Below are positions 1 to 10,310 of a stretch of 64,000 nucleotides of DNA, piece by piece. Location of the stretch: positions 26,385 through 90,384 of the forward strand of contig KB309474.1 in the NCBI GenBank assembly GCA_000328365.1, in the 5' to 3' direction. The number at the start of each line of letters is the position of its first letter. The first letter of the stretch is position 1. The notes under the pieces were generated by a model. It had not been told where the DNA came from and did not search any database. It worked only from the letters and a program-made list of their open reading frames with translations. This DNA is from Capitella teleta. Lineage: Eukaryota > Annelida > Polychaeta > Capitellidae. The position numbers and the translations under genes are program-made.

Positions 1-45
1 AGGATGGATCCTATTGGGTTAGTACTGCCACGTAGGATCCATCCT
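1..45. repeat. 13-bp perfect inverted repeat at the window edge
   Basis: AGGATGGATCCTA at 1-13 is repeated as its exact reverse complement at 33-45, around a 19-base spacer. The 9-mer GTACTGCCA occurs at 23-31 and again at 51-59. It could be a hairpin or the end of a repeat that continues outside the window; I cannot assign a family. Confidence 0.5.
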
Positions 46-369
46 CATTGTACTGCCATTTGCTTTACTGCAATAAAGCTTATGTAAGGTAGGAATATTC
101 AGAGAATGACAAAAAGACCTTATAGTATTATTATACAGTTTATTCACATAAACATGTCAACAGTGAAAAAAAAAAATGTGGTGAAAAAAGCGTCATTACG
201 TCATTGTTACAATTTACAGGACACAGTAATAATTGATAGAGTGACAATTTCTGACAGATTGTATGCATTTGAAGTGATGGCATCAAATTTCATATTAATT
301 AAGTCTTTTAATAATAAGGCATGGACAGCAGTATCTTCATCTAACAGATCAAGGTGCATAGAGAACAGA

Positions 370-433
370 GCTTTGTAAACAGTTGAAGCTTGAGCTTTGA
401 GCTTTGAGCAGTTGAGCTTTGTAAACAGTTGAA
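370..433. repeat. Short local duplication inside the LINE 3' part
   Basis: GCTTTGTAAACAGTTGAA occurs at about 370-387 and again at 416-433, separated by several copies of a TTGAGC/TTTGAGC hexamer-like unit. This looks like slippage within the decayed LINE, not a separate element. Confidence 0.5.
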
Positions 434-1004
434 TCTAAATCAAGCATATCTAAACGAGAAATATGAAGACGTGAGCTCAGAGCAGACATGCTGTCACTTA
501 CAGCTGAGCGACTTCCACTTAAAGCTAACTGTAGGCAGAGTCTAGTCAATGAATTAGAGGTATTCTGCAGCGAAAGAATGAACTTGTGAAATCTTACAAG
601 GAGCTGCGAAGCAATGGGTAGATCATTACAAATCAAGTGCAGCAAGCGATTGTGTGTTCGATAAGGAAGATCGAACAACCTTCTTATTGATTTCCTCCAT
701 GCGACATAAAAACATTCAATAGAGCGATCAGTTAAGTCCCACAGCGGACTGCTGTACATTGCCACACAATGAGTCTTAAAAAGATAATATGCAGAATCAC
801 TTGGCAGAGTTTTGAAATGACATTTAAAGTGATTAACTTTCATCAATAAATTATGTACACCTTCATTAATTCTGGTCTGTGCAGAAACATTCCCTAGTAA
901 GGAACCAAGGTGCTTCTCGTCGTTCACCACTTCAATATTAGAACCAAAAAAATGAACAACAGGACTGACATTACTATGACTATTACCTACAACAAGTTTG
1001 GTTT

Positions 1005-1082
1005 TGTTAGGATTAACCCGTATCATCCAATCGGATTGGGTGGAGCCGTAAAACCCCATCACTCACTCACTGTTAGGATTAA
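1005..1082 (-). mobile_element. 54-base insert with 12-bp direct repeats inside the LINE (SINE-like fragment?)
   Basis: The 12-mer TGTTAGGATTAA is present exactly at 1005-1016 and 1071-1082. It flanks a 54-base block that interrupts the LINE reading between the YADD box and the NPNKTK motif. Read on the minus strand the block begins GTGAGTGAGTGATGGGGTTT, which resembles the start of a SINE-like repeat I remember as frequent in molluscs (GTGAGTGAGTGA followed by a TTTTACGC-type stretch). Identical flanks are what a target-site duplication looks like. The family name is from memory and uncertain; the duplication is directly visible. Confidence 0.55.
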
Positions 1083-1500
1083 ATTTGACATAATAATCTG
1101 CAGAGAACGCTGCGCACGTATGAAGCATCTTTTTTTTAGGCCAAGCAGAGTAGGGGAAAGCAAGACAATGTCATCTGCGTATGCGAAGCAGCCTGCAAAT
1201 GTAGTGCCTATGTGACACCCAAACCCAGTGTTTTTGAGACGTTCGAGTAACTCGTCCAGATAGACAGTGAATAGAAGGGGTGAGAGAACCCCACCCTGCT
1301 TGACACCATTGGACACTTCACACGTGCGACTTAAACTGTTGCACCATTTGACACGCATCAATTGTGATTTATACATTTCCAACAAAAATCTTGTTACAAT
1401 AGGGCATAGCTTCTTATATATGCCCCATTGCTTCTTAGCCTGATATGCCTATGCATCTGCGAATGCGAACATTATTAGTAAAACTCCCCTGATTATGCTG

Positions 1501-1737
1501 TAAACCATGCTGTGATCATAATACCTTTTGTTTTTATGGACGTCATTCACTTTTTACTTGTATGAGAGCAATGAACGATTATTCCACATTGGGGTGAAGC
1601 ATGAAGACCATAAATCTTTGACTTTTGAGTTTGTGTTGTTATTTAAACTTCCAGCTCATTAGGCCGCCGCCCTGTGCAACAATATATAGAACTACAAAAA
1701 CAGACTGGTTTTCTTTAAAGAAATACAAAACTATAGT
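1501..1737. other. Non-coding spacer
   Basis: AT-rich sequence between the LINE remnant and the 3' end of the next minus-strand gene. I see no reading frame, RNA gene or clear repeat in it. Confidence 0.5.
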
Positions 1738-1743
1738 TTTATT
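1738..1743 (-). terminator. Poly(A) signal AATAAA of the 170-aa intronless gene
   Basis: The minus strand reads AATAAA about 70 bases downstream of the stop at 1813, a normal spacing for a short 3' UTR. Confidence 0.6.
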
Positions 1744-1812
1744 TGAAATGTACAACATTCAGTCAATGACTGTTTTTCTTTAACAGGAATACATTTTCGG
1801 TTAGAGTAACTT

Positions 1813-2325
1813 TTAGTCTTCTTTGGTGTCATCGTCAGTTTTTGTTTTTTTGTGGGGCTTCTCATCATTCTCATCATTCTCGCCAACAGGAACCAACATC
1901 TTCCTCTTTTGGGGGCTCTCCCCATCTTGAGCTGCTCCTAACATCTCTGCAGCCTCTGAGTAGGATAGCTCCTGTTTATCATCTGGAGTTGAGCATAGGG
2001 CTTGAGTGAAAGACAGTTCTTCATCTTTATATGTTTTGACCTCCTTTGTTAGGGTGTTGATTTTTCTGCGGAGGTCACCTTTAAGGTCTTGGTGCTTTCT
2101 GAAGACATCAAAGAGACTGTCAAAGTAGTCAGCTGAGGTAGCTGTGGTAGAGCTAATAATTTGCCTAATGTTCTTTTGTTCTTCCAAAATAGCCTTGTGG
2201 TTGGATTCCTGGGCATACGTGGCTATAGCAGCCACAGATCTAGATAGATCCTCAGTCATCTTGCTGATGCAGTTCTTGAGGATGCGTAGCTGGGCCATAC
2301 CATTCAGGTTTGGTGCATTTGACAT
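1813..2325 (-). CDS. Intronless gene for a 170-aa helical, probably nuclear protein of unknown family
   Basis: A single open frame of 170 codons lies between a TATA box at 2506-2500 and an AATAAA at 1743-1738, so promoter, frame and poly(A) signal form a coherent intronless unit. Residues about 10-115 are rich in helix formers and heptad-like leucine/isoleucine spacing (LRILKNCISKM; LRRKINTLTKEVKTYKDEEL), suggesting a coiled coil. The C-terminal 35 residues alternate basic and acidic patches (QKRKM, KPHKKTKTDDD), a plausible bipartite nuclear localisation signal with an acidic tail. I do not recognise the family. The fragment upstream is retroelement-like, so capture from or association with a mobile element is possible, but nothing in this protein proves it. 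The frame looks whole. Confidence 0.55.
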   Translation of the reverse strand: MSNAPNLNGMAQLRILKNCISKMTEDLSRSVAAIATYAQESNHKAILEEQKNIRQIISSTTATSADYFDSLFDVFRKHQDLKGDLRRKINTLTKEVKTYKDEELSFTQALCSTPDDKQELSYSEAAEMLGAAQDGESPQKRKMLVPVGENDENDEKPHKKTKTDDDTKED

Positions 2326-2499
2326 CCTGGAATAGGATCAAATGTAAATGGTGTTCTATTAAGTCTGTGTGTGTTGTGTGTGACGATGAATGATGCAAAA
2401 GGAGGATACGGTGTGGGAATTATTAGTAAGTTGAGGCGTAGATATGGCATGGCATGGCTTAGATTGTAGTGGTGGCAAAGATGGTGGTGCCAGGCAGCA

Positions 2500-2506
2500 T
2501 TATATA
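2500..2506 (-). promoter_or_regulatory. TATA box (TATATAA) of the 170-aa gene
   Basis: TATATAA on the minus strand predicts a start site near 2475 and a leader of about 150 bases before the ATG at 2325. Confidence 0.5.
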
Positions 2507-2540
2507 GGCTTAGTGGGCAAAGGTCGTGGGGATCAAGGGG

Positions 2541-3201
2541 TCAGCAGAGGTCAATAATGACATGACACTTCCCGGACGGGACAAAACGGTCAGTGTATAT
2601 ATTCGTATTGTTGCCATGCGGAAATTGCGGTCGTAATGCCGCCATGCCTCCGCTCCGAAGGCCAAGTGTAACTGGTGCACCGTCTCCGCGTGCTTCAGCG
2701 GGGGCTTCGAGTGGGAACTTCTCAGTGCGGATGGCTGCCAGCGTGTGAAAGCCAGTCATAAACTCCCCAATGGACAAGTTTGGACGATCTTGCTTCACGT
2801 CTGATTTGGGGTTATCCATCGGTTTGTTGGGGAGGAGCAAATGCAGCTCGACAAATTTTCCTTGCAGGATTTTTTGGCGCACCTCTGGAGCCACGTGGAC
2901 CCCTAGTGGGGCAGATAGCAACGCCACCTCAATTGGTGAAGATGGCAACTCACCAAGGAGTGACGAAGCCGCCATGCTGGCAGGTGCGGGCAATTCGATG
3001 CTGGAAAGCTCTGCCTGGACCGGAGCCGGTGTTGTTCGGCGTGTTCGTCGGCGTAGGAGCAGGTGCAAAATGGTTGGCCAGCCTGTCCAGGACCTTCTCA
3101 CACACCTTGTCTGCGAGGACATCTAGATCACTCTCCGGCTGGGCCTTCGCAACCTTGCGAGAGACCCGCTCTGATGTGGACTTCGTACGGCCTTTCGGCA
3201 T
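2541..3201 (-). mobile_element. Broken gag-like ORF fragment of a probable DIRS-type (tyrosine-recombinase) retroelement
   Basis: The minus-strand coding remnant starts with a basic N-terminus (MPKGRTKSTSERVSRKVAKA) and a proline/alanine-rich stretch. It continues into a block reading PEVRQKILQGKFVELHLLL followed by LSIGEFMTGFHTLAAI. That pair of blocks resembles what I remember of the first ORF of DIRS-like elements in marine invertebrates. No reverse transcriptase, recombinase or terminal repeats accompany it here, so only a fragment survives. It is a fossil with at least one break. The family call is moderate at best. GC content is clearly higher than in the surrounding DNA. Confidence 0.4.
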
Positions 3202-3509
3202 CCTCTGAAAGGAAAATCGAAAACGAGCAATTGAGGCAAGATGAAAACAGCTAGCGCCACCGTTGTGGTCAAACCAAAAGAATGCGAGGTGAAAGAACCT
3301 CTATGAAAAATGACGACCGCAAAAAGAGAAACAACGGCATGAAAGGGTAATAAGTGTAACTCCCATGAATGGGCGGAAACGCATGAAAGCATATATCGCA
3401 TGAAAAATCATAAGGAAATAGATAACCATAACACGGGAAAGGGAGGGAGGGAAAACGCGAAAAAATCGCAGCCAGCAGCACAGTGGCTTAAAAGTAAACA
3501 ATGCTGAGC
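3202..3509. other. Spacer upstream of ZCCHC10
   Basis: This stretch lies between the retroelement fragment and the ZCCHC10 promoter. It is moderately purine-rich on the plus strand, with overlapping short frames of no recognisable content. Confidence 0.4.
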
Positions 3510-3521
3510 TGCGCATGCGCG
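3510..3521 (+). promoter_or_regulatory. NRF-1 site (TGCGCATGCGCG) in the ZCCHC10 promoter
   Basis: The 12-mer matches the palindromic NRF-1 consensus YGCGCAYGCGCR completely. It lies about 230 bases upstream of the inferred ATG and just before a pyrimidine-rich stretch (about 3600-3622), typical of a TATA-less housekeeping promoter. Confidence 0.5.
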
Positions 3522-3739
3522 CACCGGACTCGCATGGGCGAGGCTTCGGGTGCGTTATGATTTCCCGCTCTCTCCATAAATCGCGTTTCGTTGCCGAAAC
3601 TCTTTCTTTCTTTTCTTTCTGTTTGAGTTGCGTTATGGCGGTCCTGTCAGTCGCGAAGGATCTGTGCAGATTTCTCCGTGCTGTGTGGGGATGACGTCAT
3701 TTTGGTGCTGGGTATCTGGGGAAGGGATTGATCACTATT

Positions 3740-4456
<717 letters not shown>

Positions 4457-4514
4457 AGTTCTACTTTGAGGTTTTAAACTGTCTTCTTTTGGAACTCAGC
4501 TGTAACTTTTCTGT

Positions 4515-4520
4515 AATAAA
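4515..4520 (+). terminator. Poly(A) signal AATAAA of ZCCHC10
   Basis: AATAAA lies 59 bases after the stop codon, in the short gap before the convergent VWC gene. Confidence 0.65.
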
Positions 4521-4667
4521 ATTAATGTGAGTTTTTAATTGTTGAGTGTATTTTTTTCTTTGTTGTAGCACAGGAGAATGTGGCTCACTAGAATGGTGAT
4601 TAGGAATTATGAAGTCTTCCCAAATTGGATCCATGTATAACAATCAAGAATTGTGATTGAAAGTGGT

Positions 4668-4788
4668 TTTATTGCAGAAAGATAAAAACTATTCAACATA
4701 CTTTGCATCGTTTAATGCATAACATTAATTAAAATCATTGTAAAAATGTGGTCTATACGTCAGACGATCTGTAACAATCAAGTTTATT
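4668..4788 (-). terminator. Poly(A) signals of the VWC gene
   Basis: Two AATAAA hexamers on the minus strand, at 4788-4783 and 4673-4668, follow the stop at 4929. Either could end the transcript. The second leaves only about 150 bases to the ZCCHC10 poly(A) signal on the opposite strand, so the two genes converge tightly. Confidence 0.55.
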
Positions 4789-4928
4789 TCATGCAAAACA
4801 AAAATGTTATTGAGACTTCTCACTGAGTTGAAAATGCAGTGATATTACAGCAAATTGGCAAAAAGAATCTCAGATCGCACTCAGTAGTCATGAGCTGAAT
4901 GCAATCAGTATTTGGTCATAAGGACGTA

Positions 4929-6053
4929 TTAATCGTCAGTTGAGTTGCTTTCCCTTGATTCTGGGAAATTGCACTGCAGTTTGCAGGTGGCATGATGGCG
5001 GTAAGGGCGGCATCGGCACTTAGCCACGCAGTATTCACCTCGAGACTCAGTCCAGGTTTCGCCAAAAGGAATGATGCCTTCGGGAGTCCGGCAATTCTCA
5101 CCTGAGGACATAATCATGTTATGTAATTATGAGAAACTGTATTTTTGCAAGCATTTCAATTACATCATACAAGAAAGCCAAGACTCTCTCAAAGCGATTT
5201 CCAGCTTCTCATCGGATCTTAACTTTCTATCATAAACCATTGAACACTGCATGGCATCTTTGGCTCTCAAAAAATTGTTGTGGCCAATTAAGCGTTGTGA
5301 TTGAAATGATTGGGTTAAATATATCCGCGGTTTTATTTGTTGCGAACCTTTAATCAATTGAGGGACTCACTTCATAACGTCACTCACGGTTGGCAAAAAT
5401 GTTTGCCCTTCTATTCATTATACACACAATTATTACATTCTACTAATTCTTTGGGAATAAAATATTTAGGAAATGTAGTCTGAGGTGTACATGTACTGTT
5501 TATTTCCTTACTGTCCTATGTGCTTATTTAGTCCAAGCCTGCCTGCTACAGGGTTCTATGATCCTAATCGTGAGATTGGAATTACACGTAATATGAAATC
5601 TATCTCATTCCACAGCAGAGAAGAAAAAAACGCAATAATAGTTTACTCGTAAATATTGCAACACAGAAAAACTTTCCATCAATGGCGTCGCAGAGTTTAT
5701 ACATCCAATCTAACCCAACAAATAATTTCTACGTGCAGGAAGGTCTATACTCTGATATGATTGAGATCTGATTGAAAGTACTGACCATTTGGACACGTCC
5801 TGCAACACGAATTCTCCGATTCAACGGAATCAACACACTGCGGAAATGCGCACTGGGTCATTACGCAACTGATATGGCCGCCACGACAGGAGCACCATGC
5901 GCACTTATCCGGGTGAGGCACCCTGTCTCCCGATCCGTAGTGGACTCCATCCCTGTCGCACCCAGGAGCAGCTTCCTCCTCCGCCTCCTTCAACTGAGTG
6001 GCCAGAGTGGCACTCACAAAGAGAACAACGGTCATCAATAATAGTGTCCGCAT
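4929..6053 (-). CDS. Small secreted protein with one complete and one partial von Willebrand factor C (VWC) module, 2 exons
   Basis: complement(join(4929..5101, 5786..6053)) gives 146 aa with a phase-1 GT-AG intron. MRTLLLMTVVLFVSA is a clear signal peptide. Exon 1 then carries a full VWC module: C, G-rich turn, CAWCSC, further cysteines and the closing CCRTC. Exon 2 encodes a second half-module (NCRTPEGIIPFGETW, YCVAKCRC, two more cysteines) without a closing CCXXC, and ends in a Ser/Asp-rich tail. An in-frame ATG lies at 6080, but the TATA box at 6106-6100 puts the transcription start near 6076, so the ATG at 6053 is preferred. VWC modules usually bind BMP-type ligands or matrix; no ligand can be inferred. 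Single-domain-like VWC secreted effectors of invertebrates are an alternative relation. Confidence 0.8.
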
Positions 6054-6099
6054 GTCGTGCTGAGTTCCTATAGCAATCATGTGGTGTTTATATCATTGC

Positions 6100-6106
6100 T
6101 TATATA
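6100..6106 (-). promoter_or_regulatory. TATA box (TATATAA) of the VWC gene
   Basis: TATATAA on the minus strand lies 47 bases upstream of the chosen ATG. It excludes the more upstream in-frame ATG, which is only 20 bases away and would not be in the mRNA. Confidence 0.6.
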
Positions 6107-7018
6107 GGGCGGACACGGGATGATGAAGTCATAAATATTGAGCTTTTATACAATTTTACTTATCAGCACTGTTGCCTTGAGCACGATAGACTAATGGTAG
6201 TTGGCTCGTAAACAAGAGAGAATTTGGTGATGTTTTTTTTTTTTGTCGCCCACTTCAGCGCAACGACGCATGCTTCATACGCAAATTATAGTTGTGGAGG
6301 TTTGTAGATGCATGGTATTCATATTTAAATAAGTCTTATAATGATAAGTACACTAATTAAGGGATAAAATTTGGCTGATTTGGTTATACATTTCAACTTT
6401 GCTAGATCGAATTCAATGATATGTGTTTGCTCTTTACATCTATCGATCTAGTGATCTGATATCATCTTATGTATATTTTATATGTTTGATCAAGTATCTC
6501 TTTCGTGGATCATATTTCATGTGCATTTATTTCTTCTGTGGTTCTCTTTCCGGGATCTTTGTTGGCTGCAAACTGACAGCCAATTAGGCCTCAGGGTGTT
6601 ATTGTGTTACATATAATATAATAGCATAACCAAACAGTTAAGGATTACGCATACCTTATAAAGTTATATGATTGTCATCGATCCTTAATGACAACAAACA
6701 CCTTGTAGGCTGTTCAGTTTTAATAAATGATGTGTTTCAGCAAATACCTGTAGTCTGGCAGATTGTGTTAAATTTATATACTAGTAGTGCGAAATATTTT
6801 CATAATAAATAAATTCAGCCCTTCAAATATTAGGTGATCTCATTTGATTGCATGTTGGAGATGAGTATAATTATAGCTCACGGTCTAAAGTAAAGGAAAA
6901 AGTCCTCGGTCGGTTGTAGCCTTGTCGATCTATAATTCTATATGCATCATTGACTGGGGCCTTCATTCAGTTCACTGCATGAATTGATGAAAAATAACAT
7001 TTCCTCTTCATTTTACAG
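6107..7018. other. AT-rich intergenic or intronic stretch
   Basis: There is no supported exon. It holds a short T-run near 6233-6245 and otherwise unstructured AT-rich DNA. The upstream exons of the terminal exon at 7019 would have to lie here, but I could not find a phase-compatible donor. Confidence 0.4.
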
Positions 7019-7232
7019 CACGTCACACATAAGATGTGACAACCGCCTGGTTCGAATCGATGCCACGAAATCAAGTGTGATCTACTCGCCATCAGAGCAC
7101 ACCAAACGCCGAACAAAGGTCAACACAAAATTGATTGCCAAGCACTCTAAACCCCTCCCGCCCGTTGCTGGGGAGTTTGCGTACTCATTGGAGTATTCCC
7201 GTCGCCCTACCTGGGCCACTGAAGTAGATTAG
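7019..7232 (+). CDS. Probable terminal coding exon of an unidentified gene
   Basis: A pyrimidine-rich acceptor ending TTTTACAG at 7018 opens a 213-base frame (phase 2 entry) that runs to a TAG at 7230-7232. The encoded end is basic then aromatic: HTKRRTKVNTKLIAKHSKPL, then PPVAGEFAYSLEYSRRPTW. The frame stays open upstream to an ATG at 6984, so an 82-aa single-exon reading is the alternative. Base composition is clearly richer in GC than its flanks, which supports coding. I do not recognise the family; the YS/SRRPTW style resembles small axonemal proteins, but that is only an impression. Confidence 0.4.
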
Positions 7233-7896
7233 ATCTGCATCAGTTACCACGCCAGGTTAATAGTACTTGTATTGCACTTATGTTAATTTATTCCTATTGA
7301 ATTAATAATATTCGCTTGGCTGAAAAAATCGTAGATTGCGCATCCATTTTTCCCGACCTCTGAGTATGTATAGAGGTCAATGGGCAATCATGAAAATCCG
7401 TCGCAACCATGGGTAAACACAGCGAAACAGTGAAATATACACGTTACCTTTAAATTTACCATAGAAATGTTTAGACATACAGGTGTATGTATACACAGCA
7501 CTCAAATGTTGCAATCTTTGAGTATATTTATAACATGGATGTTTTATGACACATTTACCATACACCTTCTTAAGTGGAATTAATGTGGTAGCGTAAACGA
7601 AGGCCTGGTATTTGAGGAGCAGCGATAGCGGTGTTTATGAAATGAGAATCTGTTTGTTTTCTATGTTGTGCTGTTTGGTCTAATTGCCCTGTTGGCTTAT
7701 GATAGATGTGTTATTGATTATGTCTCTACGCGGAGGGAGGATCAGCGTGTCAATAAAAGACGTCGCTCTGCTGGCAGTTTATCGAACATGTTTTCATTCA
7801 CACTCGGGTTTTGTGAGCAAGGAAGAAGTGAGATCTCTTTTGTGTGAGGGTTTTTCTGATTGCGGATGGTAAAGAGAAGAAGAATATAAACAGAAC
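7233..7896. other. Spacer upstream of the 343-aa gene
   Basis: Sequence between two plus-strand coding exons. It contains the leader of the 343-aa frame and no other supported feature. Confidence 0.4.
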
Positions 7897-8928
7897 ATGT
7901 CAAACAGACGCAAGTTAGTGGAGTCTGAGAGGACGCAGTGGATGGTGATGAGTGCGTGGAAAGCCAGAGAGATGCTCAAGAAGGAGCATCAGCTGCTCGA
8001 CAACCACAAGGAGCTCGTGGTGGGCAGGATCACGCTCAACCAACGCATCACGTATAAGAGATTCAAGCACAAGCTGGATCACTCCAAGATAACCCACGCT
8101 AAGATCATGGGAGACAAGAAAACAGTGCAAGAACTCAAGGCGAAAGCCAGAGCAAATGAATTCAACACCAACTTTGGATTAGATCCGGTTGATGAGGAGG
8201 TCCTGGAGAAGATCTGGTCGTCGTCCAAGAAGAAGAAGACCTCGAGTGAGACGCAATCGAACGCCAGTGACTGTGGCATGAGGAGGTCATCCGCCCGGCC
8301 ACAACGTCCAACCAGCGTTACTGTTCCACGACCCACTCCACAAGCGAACCAGGTTGAACGACCGCGTACCAGTCCGGCTCCGCGTTACATCTCAACCGGA
8401 CAACACTCGCTTCCAAAATCAGTGCAGTGGGAGAGTGACGAAGAGAACGAGGGGGACGAAGAGGACCACGACGTATTCGAAGAGTGTGAGATTAAAGGCA
8501 AACTCTCGCGGCCGAAATTTAAGAAAACTCGTCCGATTTCTGCTCCACCTCAAAGTGGGAACATCTTCAGCGAGGGCGACCAAGGACCCACTCTACTGGA
8601 GATCCACAAAGAAAGGATCAAATCAGCTGGATACGAGAACAGGGTGAAAGGACTCTGTGGTCGCATGCAGGCGTTCACGGTGGGCGGCGAAAATCTCATT
8701 CCTGATTACTACAAGTATTGCAGAGACGCAGAGTCTGACCCGATAAGACTCACAAGAGACCATGGTGTGTACAGGGATTGCGACGTGGAAGAAAACAAGG
8801 CCATGGGAAACCCACACGTCAAAAGCCTCACCATGAAGCCGCTGGTCATCAATGGTGCTCCGTATGTGAATCACAGGCTTATGCAAACTTTGCCCGACTA
8901 CCGACCGAAGATCATTAACGTGAGCTGA
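7897..8928 (+). CDS. Uncharacterised 343-aa basic, partly coiled-coil protein (single coding exon)
   Basis: An intact frame of 343 codons has strong coding character and only short antisense shadows. Residues 1-105 are charged and helical (EMLKKEHQLLDNHKELVV, KRFKHKLDHSKITHAKIM), a likely coiled coil. Residues 105-200 are low-complexity and rich in S/P/R/K, with an acidic run near 180 (SDEENEGDEEDHDVFEE). The C-terminal 120 residues look globular, with a KERIKSAGYENRVKGLCGRMQ stretch and aromatic motifs (DYYKYC, DYRPKI). The low-complexity RPTS and RPISAPP motifs are of a type often seen in ciliary proteins, but I cannot name a family. No signal peptide or membrane segment. The ATG follows aataaacag-like leader sequence with no better upstream start; untranslated upstream exons are possible. 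Confidence 0.75.
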   Translation: MSNRRKLVESERTQWMVMSAWKAREMLKKEHQLLDNHKELVVGRITLNQRITYKRFKHKLDHSKITHAKIMGDKKTVQELKAKARANEFNTNFGLDPVDEEVLEKIWSSSKKKKTSSETQSNASDCGMRRSSARPQRPTSVTVPRPTPQANQVERPRTSPAPRYISTGQHSLPKSVQWESDEENEGDEEDHDVFEECEIKGKLSRPKFKKTRPISAPPQSGNIFSEGDQGPTLLEIHKERIKSAGYENRVKGLCGRMQAFTVGGENLIPDYYKYCRDAESDPIRLTRDHGVYRDCDVEENKAMGNPHVKSLTMKPLVINGAPYVNHRLMQTLPDYRPKIINVS

Positions 8929-9907
8929 GGTAAACTCTGGATTGTTTTGAATTTAACCTCGTATATACTCAGCTTGGATTATGTGCTGGAATTCACTTCT
9001 GACTTCTTCTTTCTCTGCAAGTGTTACATAATTATTATACCTGACGAACTTTGGCGTTGAGTGACACTAACTTGTGATTCATTCATGCATAATATGTTTG
9101 AGGCTTGGCCATTTTGTGTGTGGCTTAGCGAGAACGCTGAACTTTGCGTGTGCCAAACCAATTACGAAATTACGAATGCAATTTGTGACTTTATTCCAGC
9201 TTCAAGACGATTATCAAGCCACCCGTGAACTTTCATATTTGATATTGCGTCATATCCTGCAGACACCATTAAATATATCATCGCGATACGGATTAACTCT
9301 ACGAAAACTTTGTAGAAGTAGGCGCCTCGGGACCCAATCCTATGGCGAGGGTAATCCTGGAATGATATCGGCATGGTGAGATTGGTGAAAATGGTTGTGA
9401 ATACGGCAATAGATCAATTGAGATTCATGTGGTTGATCAGTAATTCTCCGTTTACGTTGCTTCGATCGTGAATAACGTAAGATTGTAAACTGTGTGGTTA
9501 TGCAGGATAAAGGACAGAAAGAAATTATTTCTTTAAAAGATTTTGATTTGATCTCTTCCCGGAACAGCGAAACGGCTTGCTACATAGGACTAACACAATA
9601 TAATGGGGTGACAAGAAGCCACAAAACATTACTGTTTGGCTTTTGGTGATAGCCCTGATCAAATTGTAATTATGTTTAATTATAATTAGTAGTTACATAT
9701 ATCCACGAACATATACAAGTCTATTGCTGAGATATTTTAGCTCGGTCCTATTTACTCACAGGTCATAGATTCGACATAATTCGATTCGATTTAAATTGTA
9801 GCGACCTTCCTTTACAACCCTTATTTTTCAAAGATGACGATTGCCATTTTTATCCAAAAGAGAAAAATACACGATTATAGCCTATATGACATATCAGAGC
9901 GGCAAGT

Positions 9908-9909
<2 letters not shown>

Positions 9910-9941
<32 letters not shown>
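9910..9941. repeat. T32 homopolymer
   Basis: An uninterrupted run of 32 T. It may be the poly(A) tail relic of an old retrocopy on the minus strand, or simple slippage; nothing recognisable adjoins it. Confidence 0.8.
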
Positions 9942-9943
<2 letters not shown>

Positions 9944-10193
9944 GAGAGTGTTATTAGAGCGACATATTTTGTCTAGTCCTGTAATATAGGTCAACTGGTA
10001 TGGATTTTGACCTGCAATATTATTGAAGCGTTAATCCTTGCCAGCAAGCAGCCAACCAACATGCCATGCCTACATACATACATATGTACATGTATTAGAT
10101 ATTGATTGTTTCCATAACAACACGTGTTCATAATTTATCATGCACCTACCATAATTTGGTAAATGTTTACACATGTAATAGTATTTACTTCAG

Positions 10194-10310
10194 AAATTCC
10201 TCGTCGTCATCTCGCAGCTAGAGGCAAGATGGAAAGTCTCATCGAGAAATTGCACCGAAAGATCATTGCGCGTGTCAACGGTTCTTTCGACCCGGTATCC
10301 GCATATCGAG
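10194..10310 (+). CDS. Candidate internal exon, gene unknown
   Basis: A segment of 117 bases between a plausible acceptor (TTTACTTCAG) and donor (CGAG|GTACCT) is open in two frames. The more protein-like one reads KMESLIEKLHRKIIARVN then GSFDPVSAYR, with phase 1 at both ends. It is GC-richer than its surroundings. No partner exons were found on the plus strand, so this could also be a conserved non-coding element or chance. Confidence 0.25.

Larger units (their letters stand above)
349..1500 (-). mobile_element. Non-LTR retrotransposon (LINE) fragment, reverse transcriptase palm to C-terminal region
   Basis: On the minus strand the translation has hallmark reverse-transcriptase blocks: VKQGGVLSPLLFTVYLDEL, then the catalytic FAYADDIVLLSP with its YADD box at about 1170, then the VKFNPNKTKLVV-like block and the C-terminal WRKSIRRLFDLPYRTHNRLL segment. 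Homology can be followed upstream to about 1500 (FAFADA, AYQAKKQWGIYKKL). The N-terminal endonuclease is absent, as expected for a 5'-truncated copy. The frame shifts near an A-run (about 1127-1134), there is an in-frame stop near 1450, and a 54-base insert with duplicated flanks splits the palm region. The copy is dead. The clade is uncertain. Confidence 0.85.

Noticed and set aside
7048-7060. tRNA B-box-like GGTTCGAATC
   Set aside because: It lies in a coding-looking exon, and no A box or cloverleaf can be drawn around it.
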